Assembly (NCBI GenBank): GCA_002077065.1
Contig: NAJO01000002.1
Span: 868,001-932,000, forward strand
DNA length: 64,000 bases
Direction of reading: 5' to 3'
From: Cryoendolithus antarcticus
Taxonomy: Eukaryota; Ascomycota; Dothideomycetes; Cladosporiales; Cladosporiaceae
Below the pieces are notes generated by a model. It was not told where the DNA came from. It did not search any database and saw only the letters and a program-made list of their open reading frames with translations. Both the position numbers and the translations under genes were made by a program. Below, one piece after another: positions 32,289 through 43,490 of the stretch. Within the stretch, counting starts at the first letter, position 1. Each line of letters opens with the position of its first letter.

Positions 32289-32651
32289 GCACTCGTCGCT
32301 CCTGACGGGCGCACTCAATGCACGCACGCCAGCATCTCCTTGGCATTCGCAATTTGGCGGCACAACAGGTATGCAGAGATGGTCAAGCTGTTCGGCATCG
32401 TCGCAGGTAGTTCGCAAGCTCCATGGAATGGGCGACCCGGGGAGGCTCTCGTAGCTGTGGTTACTTCCCGAAGTCACCAGAGTAACTTTCTGGACACTCT
32501 AGAGTGTTGATCGCGATCCTGCTCCTCACCTTGTTACAGAGCACTTGGTCGTCCAATGGTATTTCTGGTGGTCTTCAGTGGACTGGCTGTACGCGGACCA
32601 TGCAGATCCATGTCACAGCGTATGCGGTAAGTTCACTCTCATTTGAACCGG
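32289..32651. other. Convergent spacer
   Basis: About 360 bp between two converging genes. A hydrophobic frame without an ATG (from 32504) ends in a GTAAGT-like donor near 32629, but its continuation would run into the pseudoprotease 3' end; I do not call it. Confidence 0.35.
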
Positions 32652-34353
32652 CTATCTATCTAGTAGCTCGTATCTGCGTCCCTCGCTACCAGGCGCTTCT
32701 ACTGGTGATACGCCTCGGTTCGCGGCATTCTGCGTCGAGCTCCCATAATGTCCAACAAAGTCTTGCTTCTCCTTGCCATATGCTCCACTCCACGCAGAGG
32801 TGCCGTGCACTTCCGCAGCATCTCTCGTGTGATTCGCAGGCATTTCGCTGGCCGGAGAATCAGAGTGCAGCTCTGTTGCATGGCCAGAGAATCTCAGCTC
32901 AGAGTCGTCATCGTAGTGCTGCTGGTTATCGCTTGCTGATACCGGGATCTGGTCCTGTCTGCGTCGTCTCCGAAGCCCGAAGAGAACCGCCGCTGCAATG
33001 ATGGCCAGCAGTACAACAGCACCGACGACGATGCCAGCGATGGCTCCCCCGCTTAGTCCAGACCCAGTCTGCGCCTGCTGGGTTGAAGTTGCGTTGCGAG
33101 TAGCAGCATCCTCGATCGAAAGTATGGGCACCAGCCTTGGGTTGTCAAGCTCGTCAAATGTCGTTTGTGCAATAGTGAAATTCTGCCGTTCCCAGTCGAC
33201 CGTAAGGTAGGCTTCTTGCAAAAGAGTGCGTCCGATGGTGTACTGAGTGTCGTTCACCGCACGTCGGATTGGGAAATAGTTGGTCGGGGTATCGTAGAAC
33301 GGATAGCTAGCTTGCAGGTCAAAAGCAGCATAAGGGAGGGCGACTGTCTGTGTGACCGCTGAGCTATCTCCTGCGTCAGTGGCTAATGTGAACGTGACAC
33401 TTGGCTGCAATTTGAGCAACTCGCCGCGGACGGTGTCGTTCACGAGGAACAAATCAGTAGTGTTGTCGTAGTTCAGACCGAAAGCACGGGTGAAGGCGGT
33501 GATCGCATCGTCTGGCAGCCAAATATGAGGGACTGTGCTGTCGACGAAGTGGTAGGTCGTGGATGGCAGCAGCTCAGCTGTGCCAATCAGCGTGTTCTGG
33601 GCGCTGATCCTCTGCACGCCAACCTGGAGTGGCCGTGAATCGTCTCCGTTCATCGCAAAGCTCACATTTGACGGTGTAAAGCGGCTTGAGTCGTATCCAC
33701 CAAGTGTGAGACTAGCGGGTGCTTTGTCTTTGTATGCAGCACCTGCCGTGTACCCGAATGAGGAGCTGGGTATCATATCTTTGCCTACAAGATTCGTCAT
33801 GTAAGAGTCGAGTGGGTTCGTGAAAGTCGTGAAGTTGATGGACTTGTGTCCCAGTCCGAACTGGCCAAGATAGTAGCTTTTGTCCTGTTGAAATATGTCA
33901 AAGGGTGCTACAGTACCAAGTATTCGACGAATGACTCACTGCGATACCTGCAATGACTTGATGTTCAAGCGACAAAGCATGGCTGTTGTTTCCGAGCGTT
34001 ATGACATCAAACCCATATGCCCCGTTGCCTGTGTAGCCCAGAACAGTCTCCTGTGCTGTCAAGGAGAAAATGCCATTCGGAACCCAGCTGCTGCTCGCGT
34101 TCGTGTCATAGCCGGTGCTGTCGCCTAGAGCGCCTCGGGTGTATGTACAGTTCGCTGGGTCATTCCCAGTGCAGCCTGCAGCGTTGAGCACCCAGGTCTC
34201 CTGTCCTGCTGTACTGGGCAGTACGCGGAAAGGCTGCGGTGGCGTTCCGACTTCGACGATGAAAGTGTTCCAGGACCCATCATTGCCATCCCAGTAGGAC
34301 GAAGGTGTCCAGCTCCAGGGTGCTGGTATGGTAGTACTGGTAGAATTCGCCAT
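32652..34353 (-). CDS. Membrane-anchored pepsin-fold protein, probable pseudoprotease
   Basis: Two exons, 33940-34353 and 32652-33884, with a 55-nt intron, give 548 residues from the first in-frame ATG. Residues about 20-400 follow the A1 aspartic-protease fold (WDGNDGSWNTFIVEVGTPPQ, GYTGNGAYGFDVITLG, FGLGHKS, LTLGGYDSSRF, YTIGRTLLQEAYLTVDW). The first catalytic motif, normally DTG[ST], reads LPSTAG, with Pro46 where Asp is expected; the second reads VDSTVP, retaining Asp253 but not the glycine. Proteolysis is therefore unlikely. A single transmembrane helix lies at about 417-442, followed by RRRRR and a cytosolic tail of about 105 residues. No signal peptide is visible at this start; an upstream exon may carry one, since the frame is closed by a stop about 100 nt upstream. 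A cell-surface binding or sensing role is an inference. Such degenerate A1 proteins are common in filamentous fungi. Confidence 0.8.
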
Positions 34354-35548
34354 GGTCGTGACTCGTTTGCAAGATACGAGCGAAGCTGCGGAGGCTGGTA
34401 AGGAGATGGTGCAGTTTGCACCAGGCGAATTTCTACGAGCCAGTGGCAAAACGTTTTATGTCCGCAAGGCTTTCCGAGACCCGACTCGAAAACTTTGCGT
34501 GTCCGTCTTGTCAGGATCTCAGATCAGGTCAGGTATCTCGCAAATGGTCCTATCGAAGATTCAGACTGTCAGGACGGCGATGCTCTTCGATAACCGTTGG
34601 TGGACCACTCAAGATCGTCGACAATATCGACTCCCTCGAGATCCGATCGAGTATCCTAGCAAGAAGAGGTCGACATTCGCTTTTGCCGATGTGCAGCAGG
34701 CGTGTTCACCGTAGGGCTGTGCACTACCTACAGGGCGTGTGCATCCGAGTCTCTACCAATCCTCCAGAGACTAAGGTAGCGGCACGAACAATGAACTATC
34801 GCAGTCTCGATCGTGCTGCATCGGACAGCGTCGCGCGCACATCATCTCGCGTCTTCCCAAGGACGCGAAGACTTCTCGTCACACGGATAGCCTCGCAGAA
34901 GCTGCCCGTTCCGACGATCTCAGAGATGCGCCATCCTGCACTGCGTTGTCTGGTATTGTAAGCGAGGACAACCTTAATCTCCACACACTTCGGAACGATC
35001 GACAGAACCCGTTTCTTCGTGTGAGGCTGAGCGAGCGATGCTCTTGTGCGGCACGTGCGGAGTGGGTCTTTCAATCTGCATGTATTGCTCCGGGCAATTT
35101 CCATCCTTCGCTCGTTTGAAGACCCCAACTATCCTCCCCATACAGCGACCCCAACATACATATCGACTCCGAAATAGCCTTTGCACCCTGTTTGGTATCT
35201 CTCTGTTCCGCTGCCATGCTGTCCCAACTGGCGAAGGAGCCAATGAACGCTAGGCTGTTGACGATCTGCAACGATTATCCATACTGCCACGAGGGTGTCG
35301 TGTGGCACGACGACTGTGCCATGACTGGTGAGATTACTTCGGTAAGCGGACATCAGGATCGCATCGCATGTATCTCAGCCCCGTACACAGTAGCAGATCA
35401 GTAAGTCTGGGAATATCTGTTCGACTTTGATGTTCAACCTCGAGCGACCTACCTCGATTTCGAATGCTGTGTGCCCTTCTTGTTTCTGCATTCGCAGCTT
35501 TCTTCTGTCGGTCGCTTTGGAGCTTTCGCTCATCACACTCGTTTGATA
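34354..35548. other. Divergent intergenic region
   Basis: About 1.2 kb between the pseudoprotease and the cell-wall protein, transcribed away from each other. It should contain both promoters and possibly a missing first exon of the pseudoprotease. Open frames of up to 180 codons here overlap on both strands and show no domain. Confidence 0.45.
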
Positions 35549-37738
35549 ATGGCGCGCATCTGCGTCAAGCTTACCTTGCTCGGCTTATTGGCCACATCGG
35601 CTCTAGCACGTCCAGATCTTGAACCACGACAGGCATTTGGAAACAGCACTTCGCCGACTATAACCTTCAACAGAAGTCAAACAAGGACTTCATTGAACGG
35701 TGCGGAGAGCGGCGTCACGAAGCAGACGGAGACAGGTCTCGTCGATGCTGCTCCCACCAGCTCGCCAGAGGCAACCGTTATTACTTCGAGTGCTGAAACG
35801 AAGCAGACCCAGATCAGTCTTGTTGATGCGACCCCGACTACCTCGCCAACAACCTCAGCTACCATATTCCACTTGCAACCATCAGGGGTAGCCGAGACAA
35901 AGGAAAGCCAGGGTGCACTGGTACCGACCACGACTACTCAAGGACCGGCCACGAGTTCGCCACAAGGTGCAGGTGTGACCGAGCAGACTCAGACTACACT
36001 AGTGCCGACCGCAGCTGCTCAATCGCCGAGTACAACTGCAACAGCATTGGAACAGGTCGGCAATACTGGTGCCCCCTCTCCGACTACGAGCGTCGTCGTC
36101 ACGACAGCTCCGGTCGTAATACCGACGACGGCAGCGACAGATCTGGCTGGCGTGATAGCTTCGCTTGTAGGCAGCGCAGGAACTACCAACATAGCACACA
36201 CAACTGCGGTACCCACGACTGCACCAGCTACAAAGGCTCCGGAGACCACGCCCGACCCTGTACCGAGCTTCACATTCGCACCTGCGTCGGACGCTATAGG
36301 GTCTTCGATCGCAGGGAATACAACACCAGTGGCACCGGTTGTCGTGACGATTGGTTCCGCAGTCGTGAGCCAGAACAGCCAGTCTCAATTTGTCGTTGGC
36401 AGCGAGACACTTACGCCTGGCGGAGCAGTGACACAAGGGAGCACTACAATCTCCTTGGCGTCCTCAGCTGCGGCCATTGTCGTCAATGGCCAGACCACCG
36501 CACTCCCGACGGCGTCACCGCAAGCGGTCGCATCGCCAGCTGCTATAGTGCTCGGAAGCTCAACGGTCACACGCAATAGTGCATCGCAGCTTGTTGTTGG
36601 CTCGCAAACCTTATCAGCCGGAGGGCCGGCGATCATAGCGAGTGGAACTACTATTTCGCTTGCGCCTTCGGGCACTGCAATAGTTGTCAACGGTGCAACG
36701 TCTCAAATCCTCGACACGCACAGCATTCAGCCGCCAGCTGGGCCGACCATAATCTCGATCGGGTCTTCGGTTGTGACTGCGAATTCAGCGTCCGCATTCG
36801 TGGTTGGATCGCAAACCTTAAGTGCGGGTGGTGCAGCTATCACACAAGGCGGCACGACCTTCTCTCTCGCAACATCCGCGACAGCGCTGGGGGTCAACGG
36901 TCAGACGTCTGCAATACAGAGTGTTACAGCGGCGGCGCCGAGTCCATTACCTGCAGTCATCACACTGGGCTCGACTACAATCACCGCGAACCCATCCGCG
37001 GGCTTCGTCATTGGAAGCCAAACACTTTTACCTGGTGAAGCTATCACCTTTTCTGGCTCAACACTCTCACTTGCAAGCCAAGGCACCGCCATTGTTGTCA
37101 ACGGCCAGACTACGCCCGTCGCGGTTCCAGTCGCTGCACCCATCACGCTCGGTCTCAGTGCAGCGGCAACCCCTGTTGCCTCCGGCGCGTTCATCCTTCC
37201 TTCGGGCTCGACGCTTGAACCAGGCTCTGCAATGACGATAGCTGGTACAACCTACTCCGTCCCGTCGGCTGGCTCCACGTTGATCGTAAATGGTCAAGTC
37301 ATGGCCGCGCCTACGCCTCAAAGCATCACACTCGGCTCTTCGATGGCGGCCGTCACACCTTCGCTGATCGGCAGCCAGACGGCTTACATTGTTGCTGGTC
37401 AGACTCTGACTCAAGGAGGCAATGTTGTGATCGCCAGTCAGACACTGAGTATTGCAAGTGGTGGAGGAGCTATCATGGTGGCAAGCGAAGGGATGACGCA
37501 GACGGATAGTGTAGCGGCCGCGATCATGACTGTCTTCAGTACTAAAAGCAGCTCAATGACAAGCGCTGCATCCAAGATAGCGACTACAACAACGAAGTCC
37601 AGTGCCACCTCAGCAAGTCCGAGTGGCACAGCAACAACGGCTTTGCTGGGCGAATCTGGCGCGCAGAGTAATATGCGATTACATGGAGCTGCGACGGCGT
37701 TCACGCTTCTTCTCTTCGCCGGCACCTTGGCTTTGTAG
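35549..37738 (+). CDS. GPI-anchored repeat cell-wall protein
   Basis: Intronless, 729 residues from the ATG at 35549, which starts directly with a signal peptide (MARICVKLTLLGLLATSALA); an upstream ATG-less extension is ignored. The mature protein is very rich in Ser, Thr, Ala and Val. Near the N-terminus a short unit of the type [TE]-[KE]-Q-T-x3-L-V-x-[AT] occurs four times. The central part has six copies of a unit of about 60 residues (ITLGSS..T.N...FVVGSQTL..GG.....TT.SLA....AIVVNGQT), predicted to be beta-rich. The Ser/Thr-rich stalk ends in a hydrophobic tail (AATAFTLLLFAGTLAL) that fits a GPI-attachment signal. The likely place is the plasma membrane or, after transglycosylation, the cell wall; adhesion or wall structure is inferred, no enzymatic motif is seen. 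Confidence 0.82.
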   Translation: MARICVKLTLLGLLATSALARPDLEPRQAFGNSTSPTITFNRSQTRTSLNGAESGVTKQTETGLVDAAPTSSPEATVITSSAETKQTQISLVDATPTTSPTTSATIFHLQPSGVAETKESQGALVPTTTTQGPATSSPQGAGVTEQTQTTLVPTAAAQSPSTTATALEQVGNTGAPSPTTSVVVTTAPVVIPTTAATDLAGVIASLVGSAGTTNIAHTTAVPTTAPATKAPETTPDPVPSFTFAPASDAIGSSIAGNTTPVAPVVVTIGSAVVSQNSQSQFVVGSETLTPGGAVTQGSTTISLASSAAAIVVNGQTTALPTASPQAVASPAAIVLGSSTVTRNSASQLVVGSQTLSAGGPAIIASGTTISLAPSGTAIVVNGATSQILDTHSIQPPAGPTIISIGSSVVTANSASAFVVGSQTLSAGGAAITQGGTTFSLATSATALGVNGQTSAIQSVTAAAPSPLPAVITLGSTTITANPSAGFVIGSQTLLPGEAITFSGSTLSLASQGTAIVVNGQTTPVAVPVAAPITLGLSAAATPVASGAFILPSGSTLEPGSAMTIAGTTYSVPSAGSTLIVNGQVMAAPTPQSITLGSSMAAVTPSLIGSQTAYIVAGQTLTQGGNVVIASQTLSIASGGGAIMVASEGMTQTDSVAAAIMTVFSTKSSSMTSAASKIATTTTKSSATSASPSGTATTALLGESGAQSNMRLHGAATAFTLLLFAGTLAL
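35709..36030 (+). repeat. Four short Thr-rich coding repeats
   Basis: Within the cell-wall protein the elements TKQTETGLVDAAP, TKQTQISLVDATP, TKESQGALVPTTT and TEQTQTTLVPTAA recur with Ser/Thr/Pro spacers of 20-35 residues. They are probably O-glycosylated stalk. Confidence 0.7.
36339..37490 (+). repeat. Six tandem ~60-residue coding repeats
   Basis: Units start near 36339, 36544, 36748, 36955, 37138 and 37321 with [VI]-x-[LI]-G-S and carry VVGSQTL..GG and AIVVNGQT cores. Units 5 and 6 are the most diverged. Spacing varies from about 183 to 207 bp. Confidence 0.8.
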
Positions 37739-38406
37739 ACACAGATAATGAATGTATTACTACTTCCGTTCAGCAGTCCTAGCGAGTGCAGTGCAAAGCT
37801 CAGCGTCGTCGCGGGGCGATAGCGTGACAGCAGCGATTTTGAGTATGTTGGTCCAGGGAGTAGTGAAGCGACGACGAGCGTTGCGGGTAGCTCCGATGCT
37901 GGGAGAGCCAGGATTACAGGCAATACCTTTTGGGAACGTGGCTAGGCGTTATTGTGTCAGTTGCGCTGTCTCATCAACACCTAGCACTCGTGTGAAGGTA
38001 CTTGAAGGCACCCAGTTCCGCTGTCAGAACGATCTGATGTAGCAGTTGGGAAGCCTGCGTTGCTAGCGTGTGTCTCTTGTTACGATTAATCACATTCAAG
38101 ACCGCAGCGAGGGACATCATCGTGACTGCATTCATTCAATCATTGGCCGCAGTCTATCTATCGGCCCGTCCTACATCACTGCCGTGATCATCATTCCCTA
38201 CAGCATGAGCGACCGACCACCTAAGTTCTTCGGAGAGAACATTTTATGGAAGCCTCCGACAAGGGTTCAGATTAAGCTCACGCGGCAGACGCATCGGTCC
38301 GTGGAACTGACGTGGCCGTCAACTCTCGTGGCAGCTGGCATCGCCAGGCTGCATCTACACAGTCCAGCGTCGCACAACTCTGGTGTCGCTCCAGCACATC
38401 GCAGCC
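37739..38406. other. Intergenic region upstream of ERD2-like gene
   Basis: About 670 bp between two rightward genes. An overlapping frame from 38070 has no support. No regulatory element recognised. Confidence 0.45.
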
Positions 38407-39523
38407 ATGGCCGACAGCATGAACGTCTTCCGGATCTTCGGCGACCTCTCCCACATGGCCAGCAAGGTCATCCTCATCACCGCCATTTACCGCAACAGCA
38501 GCGCCGAAGGTGTCTCCCTGCTCACCCAGCTCCTCTATGGTCTGGTGTTCGTGACGAGATATGTGGACCTGCTATGGACAGTACCATGGCACGCGGCCTG
38601 GAACTTCGTGTTCAAGATCACGTACCTCAGCACGTCGGCGTACGTGGTGTACATCATGATGCGTGTCTTCCCCCGGACGCGCGAGAAGGAGGGCGCCTGG
38701 AAACTGGCGACGTGGAGTCTAGGCGCGTGTCTGATTGCTACGCCAATCGCTGCGCCATTACTGGAAGGATGGTATACTTTGGCTATGCCGATTGAGGTAC
38801 TAACCCCCCTTTCCCCGTCACACCCTTTTACTTACTAAAAATATCCAGCTCCTCTGGGTCTTCAGCATAGTCCTCGAGTCTGTGTGCATCCTCCCCCAAT
38901 TGCTCCTCCTCCGACAAACCTCCGTCCCCACGGTCCTTGATAGCTTCTACCTTGTCGCGCTAGGCAGTTATCGTACTTTCTACCTCATCAACTGGATCTA
39001 CAAAGCCGCTCGCGGGCATCGCGTAGATTGGGTGTCCATGATCTTCGGAACCCTTCAAACACTACTCTACGTCGACTTCGCGTGGGTATACTACAGCCGG
39101 CAGCGTGTGAAGTTGCGAGGAGGCGGGGTAGTGGACTCGGACGATCTGAGCAAGAGCTTCCTCGTACGGAGGTTTATCGGCAATCAGCGCGTGAGTCAGG
39201 ACGAGGATGTCGTAGACGAGGACGCTGCGTTGGCTGGGCAGGAGAACGGGACGATAAGACCTGGCGACGGGGCGAGGCAGTGGGGTGTGCGAGGGATCAG
39301 TGTGAGTGCGGATGATACGCTGGACCAGCATCAGGGACGTGGCCCGAGCGAGATCGCGAACCCAGACGCGTTTGCGGATGACTATGATGAGGATGCCGAT
39401 GCGCCTCCGCCGCCTGCGAAGGACTCGAAGCATAGCCGGAGTGACAGCAGTGAGAGCGTGAAGGCGGACGAGAGCACAACTGAATGGGCTAGTTCGGTGC
39501 GGAAAAGTCAAGATGACGACTAG
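38407..39523 (+). CDS. ERD2: ER lumen protein-retaining receptor (K/HDEL receptor) with long tail
   Basis: Exons 38407-38796 and 38849-39523 with a 52-nt intron give 354 residues. The first 220 residues are a complete seven-helix KDEL receptor: MNVFRIFGDLSHMASK, ITAIYRNSSAEGVSLLTQLLYGLVFVTRYVDL, VDWVSMIFGTLQTLLYVDF. This receptor retrieves HDEL/KDEL-tagged ER proteins from the Golgi in COPI vesicles. The start was chosen at MADSMN because MN(V/L)FR begins the family. The unusual part is a cytosolic extension of about 133 residues, strongly acidic and rich in Asp, Ser and Pro (DEDVVDEDAAL, DDYDEDADAPPPPA), where the yeast and animal proteins stop shortly after the last helix. The C-terminus is QDDD, with no KKxx signal. 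The nearby EDEM gene works in the same organelle, but they are 22 kb apart and not obviously co-regulated. Confidence 0.9.
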
Positions 39524-39627
39524 TAGCGGTCATAATGTACATTTCTCTCATCTGCGATCGTTTTCATCCGTCCACCGTAAGCAGCACTCCAGCAGCCTTG
39601 CGCTCCTAAAGCCACCCACGGCTTTCC

Positions 39628-42600
39628 TCACACCCTAGGACTTTCCGGCGGCCCTAGATAACTTGGCCTCACGCCTCCCAGATTCACCCACAAACTGTTC
39701 ACCACCATCCCGGGCTCCAGCAACCACAACTTCAGCACATGCTCTCCCGGCCCCGTGTACGTGACATTGCTAACACTATACCACGCGTTATTGGCGACCG
39801 CGCCCCTCAGCCCCGCCCAGCCAACGGGCAAGTTCCCGGCAGGCTGGTCAATGATGTATTTCACAATCTGCACGGGCTGAGCGTCCAGCTGCATGGCGTA
39901 GCGGAGTGGGCGGTTCGGGTCAGTGTTCAGGGATGTCGTGGCGACGAGGGTGATGTTGAGGACGTGGCCGGGGACCGAAGTCACGGGAGAGAAGGTGTAG
40001 AGCTTGTAGGTTAGCGCTGGGGCCGTTGTGAGGTCTAGCGATGGGGCTGTGACGGGGAAGAGAGTGAGGCCTGATAGGGTGCGAGATAGACCGGGGATGA
40101 TGGTGTAGGATACGTTGGCCGAGGAAGAGCTGGCTGGCGTGATGGAGGAGTAGTGCTCGGCTTCTATTGAGATGTGGCCGTCGGATTCGATGTAGCCGTT
40201 TGTGTAATTCGACGGGAGCGCGGTGTTGTTGTATGGCAGCATGAGCTGCGGCATGTTGAACTGTGTGCCGTAGTCCCGGCTTGAGGAGATGTTGAGCATG
40301 ACGATGCCATTCCCTGCGGGCGCGGAGGCAAAGTCCATGGTCGCCCAGATGCGGATATCAGTCGTGTTGTTAGGTGTAAGGCTGCCGGAGGACTGGGAGA
40401 AGTGCACGAAAGATGCGTTGGATGTGATGTTCCATTCCACGGTGTTGGTGCCCATACTGAACAGGTCTATCCAGCGCGAGGTCGCGCCATAGGGATCGAC
40501 TGGTGGTAGGGTCAGGGCGTTGGACGAGAGGGCGTGGTACATGTCGTCGCCCGGCACGGTGGCGTTGCTCGTCTCTACGCTGACACCAAGGTCACCTGCC
40601 AGATCGCGCTCCTGCATCTGCACGTACTGCAGCCCAGGCAGCGCTTGCCGCATCGGCTGCTGCCAGTAGGTATACCCAATGTGAGTCTGATCCATCATGT
40701 GCTCCCACTTCCCGTCCAGTAAACTGTTGTATTGCACCGTGAGCTCATGGTCGCGTTCGAATTGTTTGAGCACGTGCTGAGCCATAGCATTGGCCGAATT
40801 TCGACCTTGCGAGGCGTAAAGAGTGTTCTTGGCGACCGAGATCATGATGTCGTAGAACACCCAGCCTGCTGTGACTGGGTGGTACACCATCTCGAAGAAC
40901 GCTGGCTGAGTCTCGGTGGGCAAGCTGTCGAGGATGCTCTGTGCGACATCGGCCATTTGCTGCCAATCTGCGAGGATTCTGTCGGCTTCGCTGTAGTCGA
41001 TCAAGCTGTAGATCGTTGGGTCGACAAGCTCGTACTTTCTGCGCCCGGCGGCGATAGAATAGTTGTTCATCAGTTCAGCAGTCTGTGCAGCAACTGTAGG
41101 TCCGAATTCCCGCGACGCCCAGTACTGCAGCCAAACGGGCGTGCTCTTCTCGTCCCATAGGTCAATGTCGTATGCTAGGTCCAAGAAGTGGCTGATCGGC
41201 AGCTCAAGCGGCTTGAGGTCGCCAACGTTGACCACCCAAATGCGGCGAGCGTCTCTCTCGTATGCCAGGTGCATCTGTTCCCACGTCTTCTGCAGCTGCA
41301 CAGTGTTGATCCATTTGTAGTCTCGAGGGTCGCCTACGTAGTCGAAGTGGTAGTAAACCCCAGCACCACCACTGCGTTCAGTCTCGTTGCCGACTGGGAG
41401 ACGACGAATATTGCCCCAATTATCATCGGTCCAGAGGAGGGTGATCCAGTCGGGTACGCGCATGCCCTTCTCGTAATAGCCCTGGACTTCCTTGTACAGA
41501 CACCAGAGCTGGGGCACGACATCGGGATTCGAGACTGCTTCTGTGCCCCAGATGTCCTCCAGAATCTGCGTCTGATTTCCCACTACATTCTCCAGCAGTC
41601 CCGTCTCATCGCTCGCCGTCAGGGCCGTGTCACCGCTTCCACGCATGCCTAGAAATCACTGTCAGTGTACAGAACACTGGCCGAGCGTGTGTAGACATAC
41701 CCATGGTGAGTACAGTCTCATACGGTTTCGCCCGTTCCGCACCTTCCACGAAGAAGGGATAGATCGAATTGTTGTTCGTGTTCCACTGCCAGGGACCTTT
41801 CCCGAAAACATTCCATTCTTTGGTACTGCGTGCGAGTGGCTCAGTATGGCTGCTACCCATCACAATCCCATACTCATCAGCCAAAGCCTGTGTTCGCGGA
41901 TCGTCCACGTTGAACATGGAGTTCCACTGTGCGGGCCACAGGTAATTCGCTCTCAGCCGAAGTGTAAGCTCGAAGATCGACTTGTAGAAATCCGCATTAA
42001 AGCCGGGACCCCAAGGAGAGGGAGGAAACTTGGCGTTCACATACCCAGTGAGCGCCGGTGCTTCGTCGTTGATAAAGAATCCGCGGTAACGGATTGATGG
42101 CGATTTCTGGACTACGGTCGTTATCTGTGCCCAGATGCCGGAGTGTTTCTGCGGTGGCGAGTCGGCGTACCAATACCATGGCGAAACACCGATCTGCTCA
42201 GAGATCGAGTAGAGACCGTATATTGTGCCGCGACGATTGGAGCCTGCGATGACCACAGCTTGCGAGACGCCTTCCATTGGATTTTCCACGACAGTTGACA
42301 CATATGCTTCCCAAGTCCCCTCAATGGCGCTCACATCAATCCTCCCGGCCGCGATCAGGCTATCGATGATCGAAGAGCTGCCAATCGTCCCAGCAATTAT
42401 GGTGCCGCCCTTCATGCTAGCTGCATTAACGGCGAAGTCGTTCTTGCCCGTCACGTTCAAGATCATGCTAGCATTGAGTGTTGGGGCGGCGCCATCCTTG
42501 AGTGATGTTACGGAACCATTTGTGCCTGTCACGCGCCCAAAGTCCAGCGCTAGATCGTCGGCTGTGCGCAGCACCCCAGGCCAGTCGCTCTGGTCAGCGT

Positions 42601-42730
42601 AGATCTGCACGCTTGAGCCATCTTCTGCAAGGCAGAGTCCTGAACGAGCAAAGTTGATTGTTGCCTTCTGGCCAATGGCTAGTACAGTAGTTGCCAGCGT
42701 GGCTAGGCCACATAGCTGAGTGACCTTCAT
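39628..42730 (-). CDS. GH115 xylan alpha-glucuronidase, secreted
   Basis: Exons 41701-42730 and 39628-41648 with a 52-nt intron (GTATGT...TTTCTAG) give 1016 residues, the usual size of GH115. Residues 1-18 are a signal peptide. Typical family segments are VVIAGSNRRGTIYGLYSISEQIGVSPWYWYAD near residue 160-200, PSIRYRGFFINDEAPALTGY, LLWTDDNWGNIRRLP, YYHFDYVGDPRDYKWINT and WVVNVGDLKPLELPISHFLDLAYD. The C-terminal beta-rich portion (about 850-1010) fits the GH115 C-terminal module. The enzyme removes (4-O-methyl)glucuronic acid side chains from xylan, including internal residues, outside the cell. This suggests a fungus that meets plant hemicellulose. It is convergent with the ERD2-like gene, with only 104 bp between the stop codons. 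Confidence 0.93.
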
Positions 42731-43169
42731 CGTGTTGACTGGAAGGTGGGAGAAGATGTATGGAGCGCGCGTTCAAGGAGATATACTCATTCACAGCACT
42801 GTGCACTACTACGTTGGGTCCATACCACTCTGGCCCGCAGGAAGAGACCCCTCCCATGCCATGTGGCCGAGAGGGAGCGGCTAAACAATGCTGACATCGA
42901 GACGAAGGAAGCATGAAGTGGGAGATATGCGGGCACGGCGAAACTGGTAGGTACCATCGACACAGTCGGCATATGACTTTGTGGACATCAGCGCAAAGTT
43001 CAAGTGATGTTGTGGAACAGGTAGTGAGACCTCAAGTGTTCCTGGAGAAAATGTGGAGCTCGGAATTTAGCCAGCAGTCTCCGCCCACGTCACTCCAGCA
43101 AAATCACCAAAGTATCTTCCACCAATCTTAGGCTACTCCTAGAACCAGAACTCCTCTCTGCACGATACC
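42731..43169. other. Divergent promoter region
   Basis: About 440 bp between GH115 (leftward) and the small basic protein (rightward). It should hold both promoters. No carbon-regulation motif was verified by eye beyond chance matches. Confidence 0.4.
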
Positions 43170-43490
43170 ATGGCGCAAGGCGTAGTCAAGAAGTCCAAGG
43201 CCAGCGCGCCCAAAGTGTATGTTCAGCATATTTCGAAACGGGCATACAAGGTTGTGCAATACTCACACCCCTCCAGTGGCTCTTCCCGTAGACAGACCGG
43301 CTCCAAGGTCATCAAGCCCAAGAAAGCCTCTCTGATCAAGTCGCAAAACACGGCGAAGAAGCACACGGCTGGTCTCACGGCGCTGACGGAGAAGGCGATT
43401 GCTGGCAAGGCTGGCCATCTGGAGCTACTGGGTGGTGGGAAGAGGGACAAGAAGGCCGAGGTGGCGGCGAAGTTGCAGAAGGGGAAGTGA
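43170..43490 (+). CDS. Small basic UPF0390/DUF2462-like protein
   Basis: Read straight through, the frame gives 106 residues; splicing a 60-nt in-frame intron (43217-43276, GTATGT...CCTCCAG) gives 86 residues and a sequence that fits the family better (MAQGVVKKSKASAPKVGSSRR, then KVIKPKKASLIKSQ, TAGLTALTEKAIAGKAGHLELL). The family includes the human Leydig cell tumour 10-kDa protein homologue (C19orf53). Members are small, lysine-rich, probably nucleolar or ribosome-associated, with no established biochemical role. The C-terminus is also lysine-rich. The family call rests on the MAQG start, the IKPKK block and the AKAGHLELL end. Confidence 0.75.
   Translation: MAQGVVKKSKASAPKVYVQHISKRAYKVVQYSHPSSGSSRRQTGSKVIKPKKASLIKSQNTAKKHTAGLTALTEKAIAGKAGHLELLGGGKRDKKAEVAAKLQKGK

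Noticed and set aside
32504..33001. Plus-strand frame with a signal-peptide-like start
   Set aside because: It has no ATG at the start and most of it is antisense to the well-supported pseudoprotease.
38070..38795. 241-codon plus-strand frame overlapping the ERD2-like gene
   Set aside because: It is read in another frame across the KDEL receptor exon; only the ERD2 frame has family conservation.
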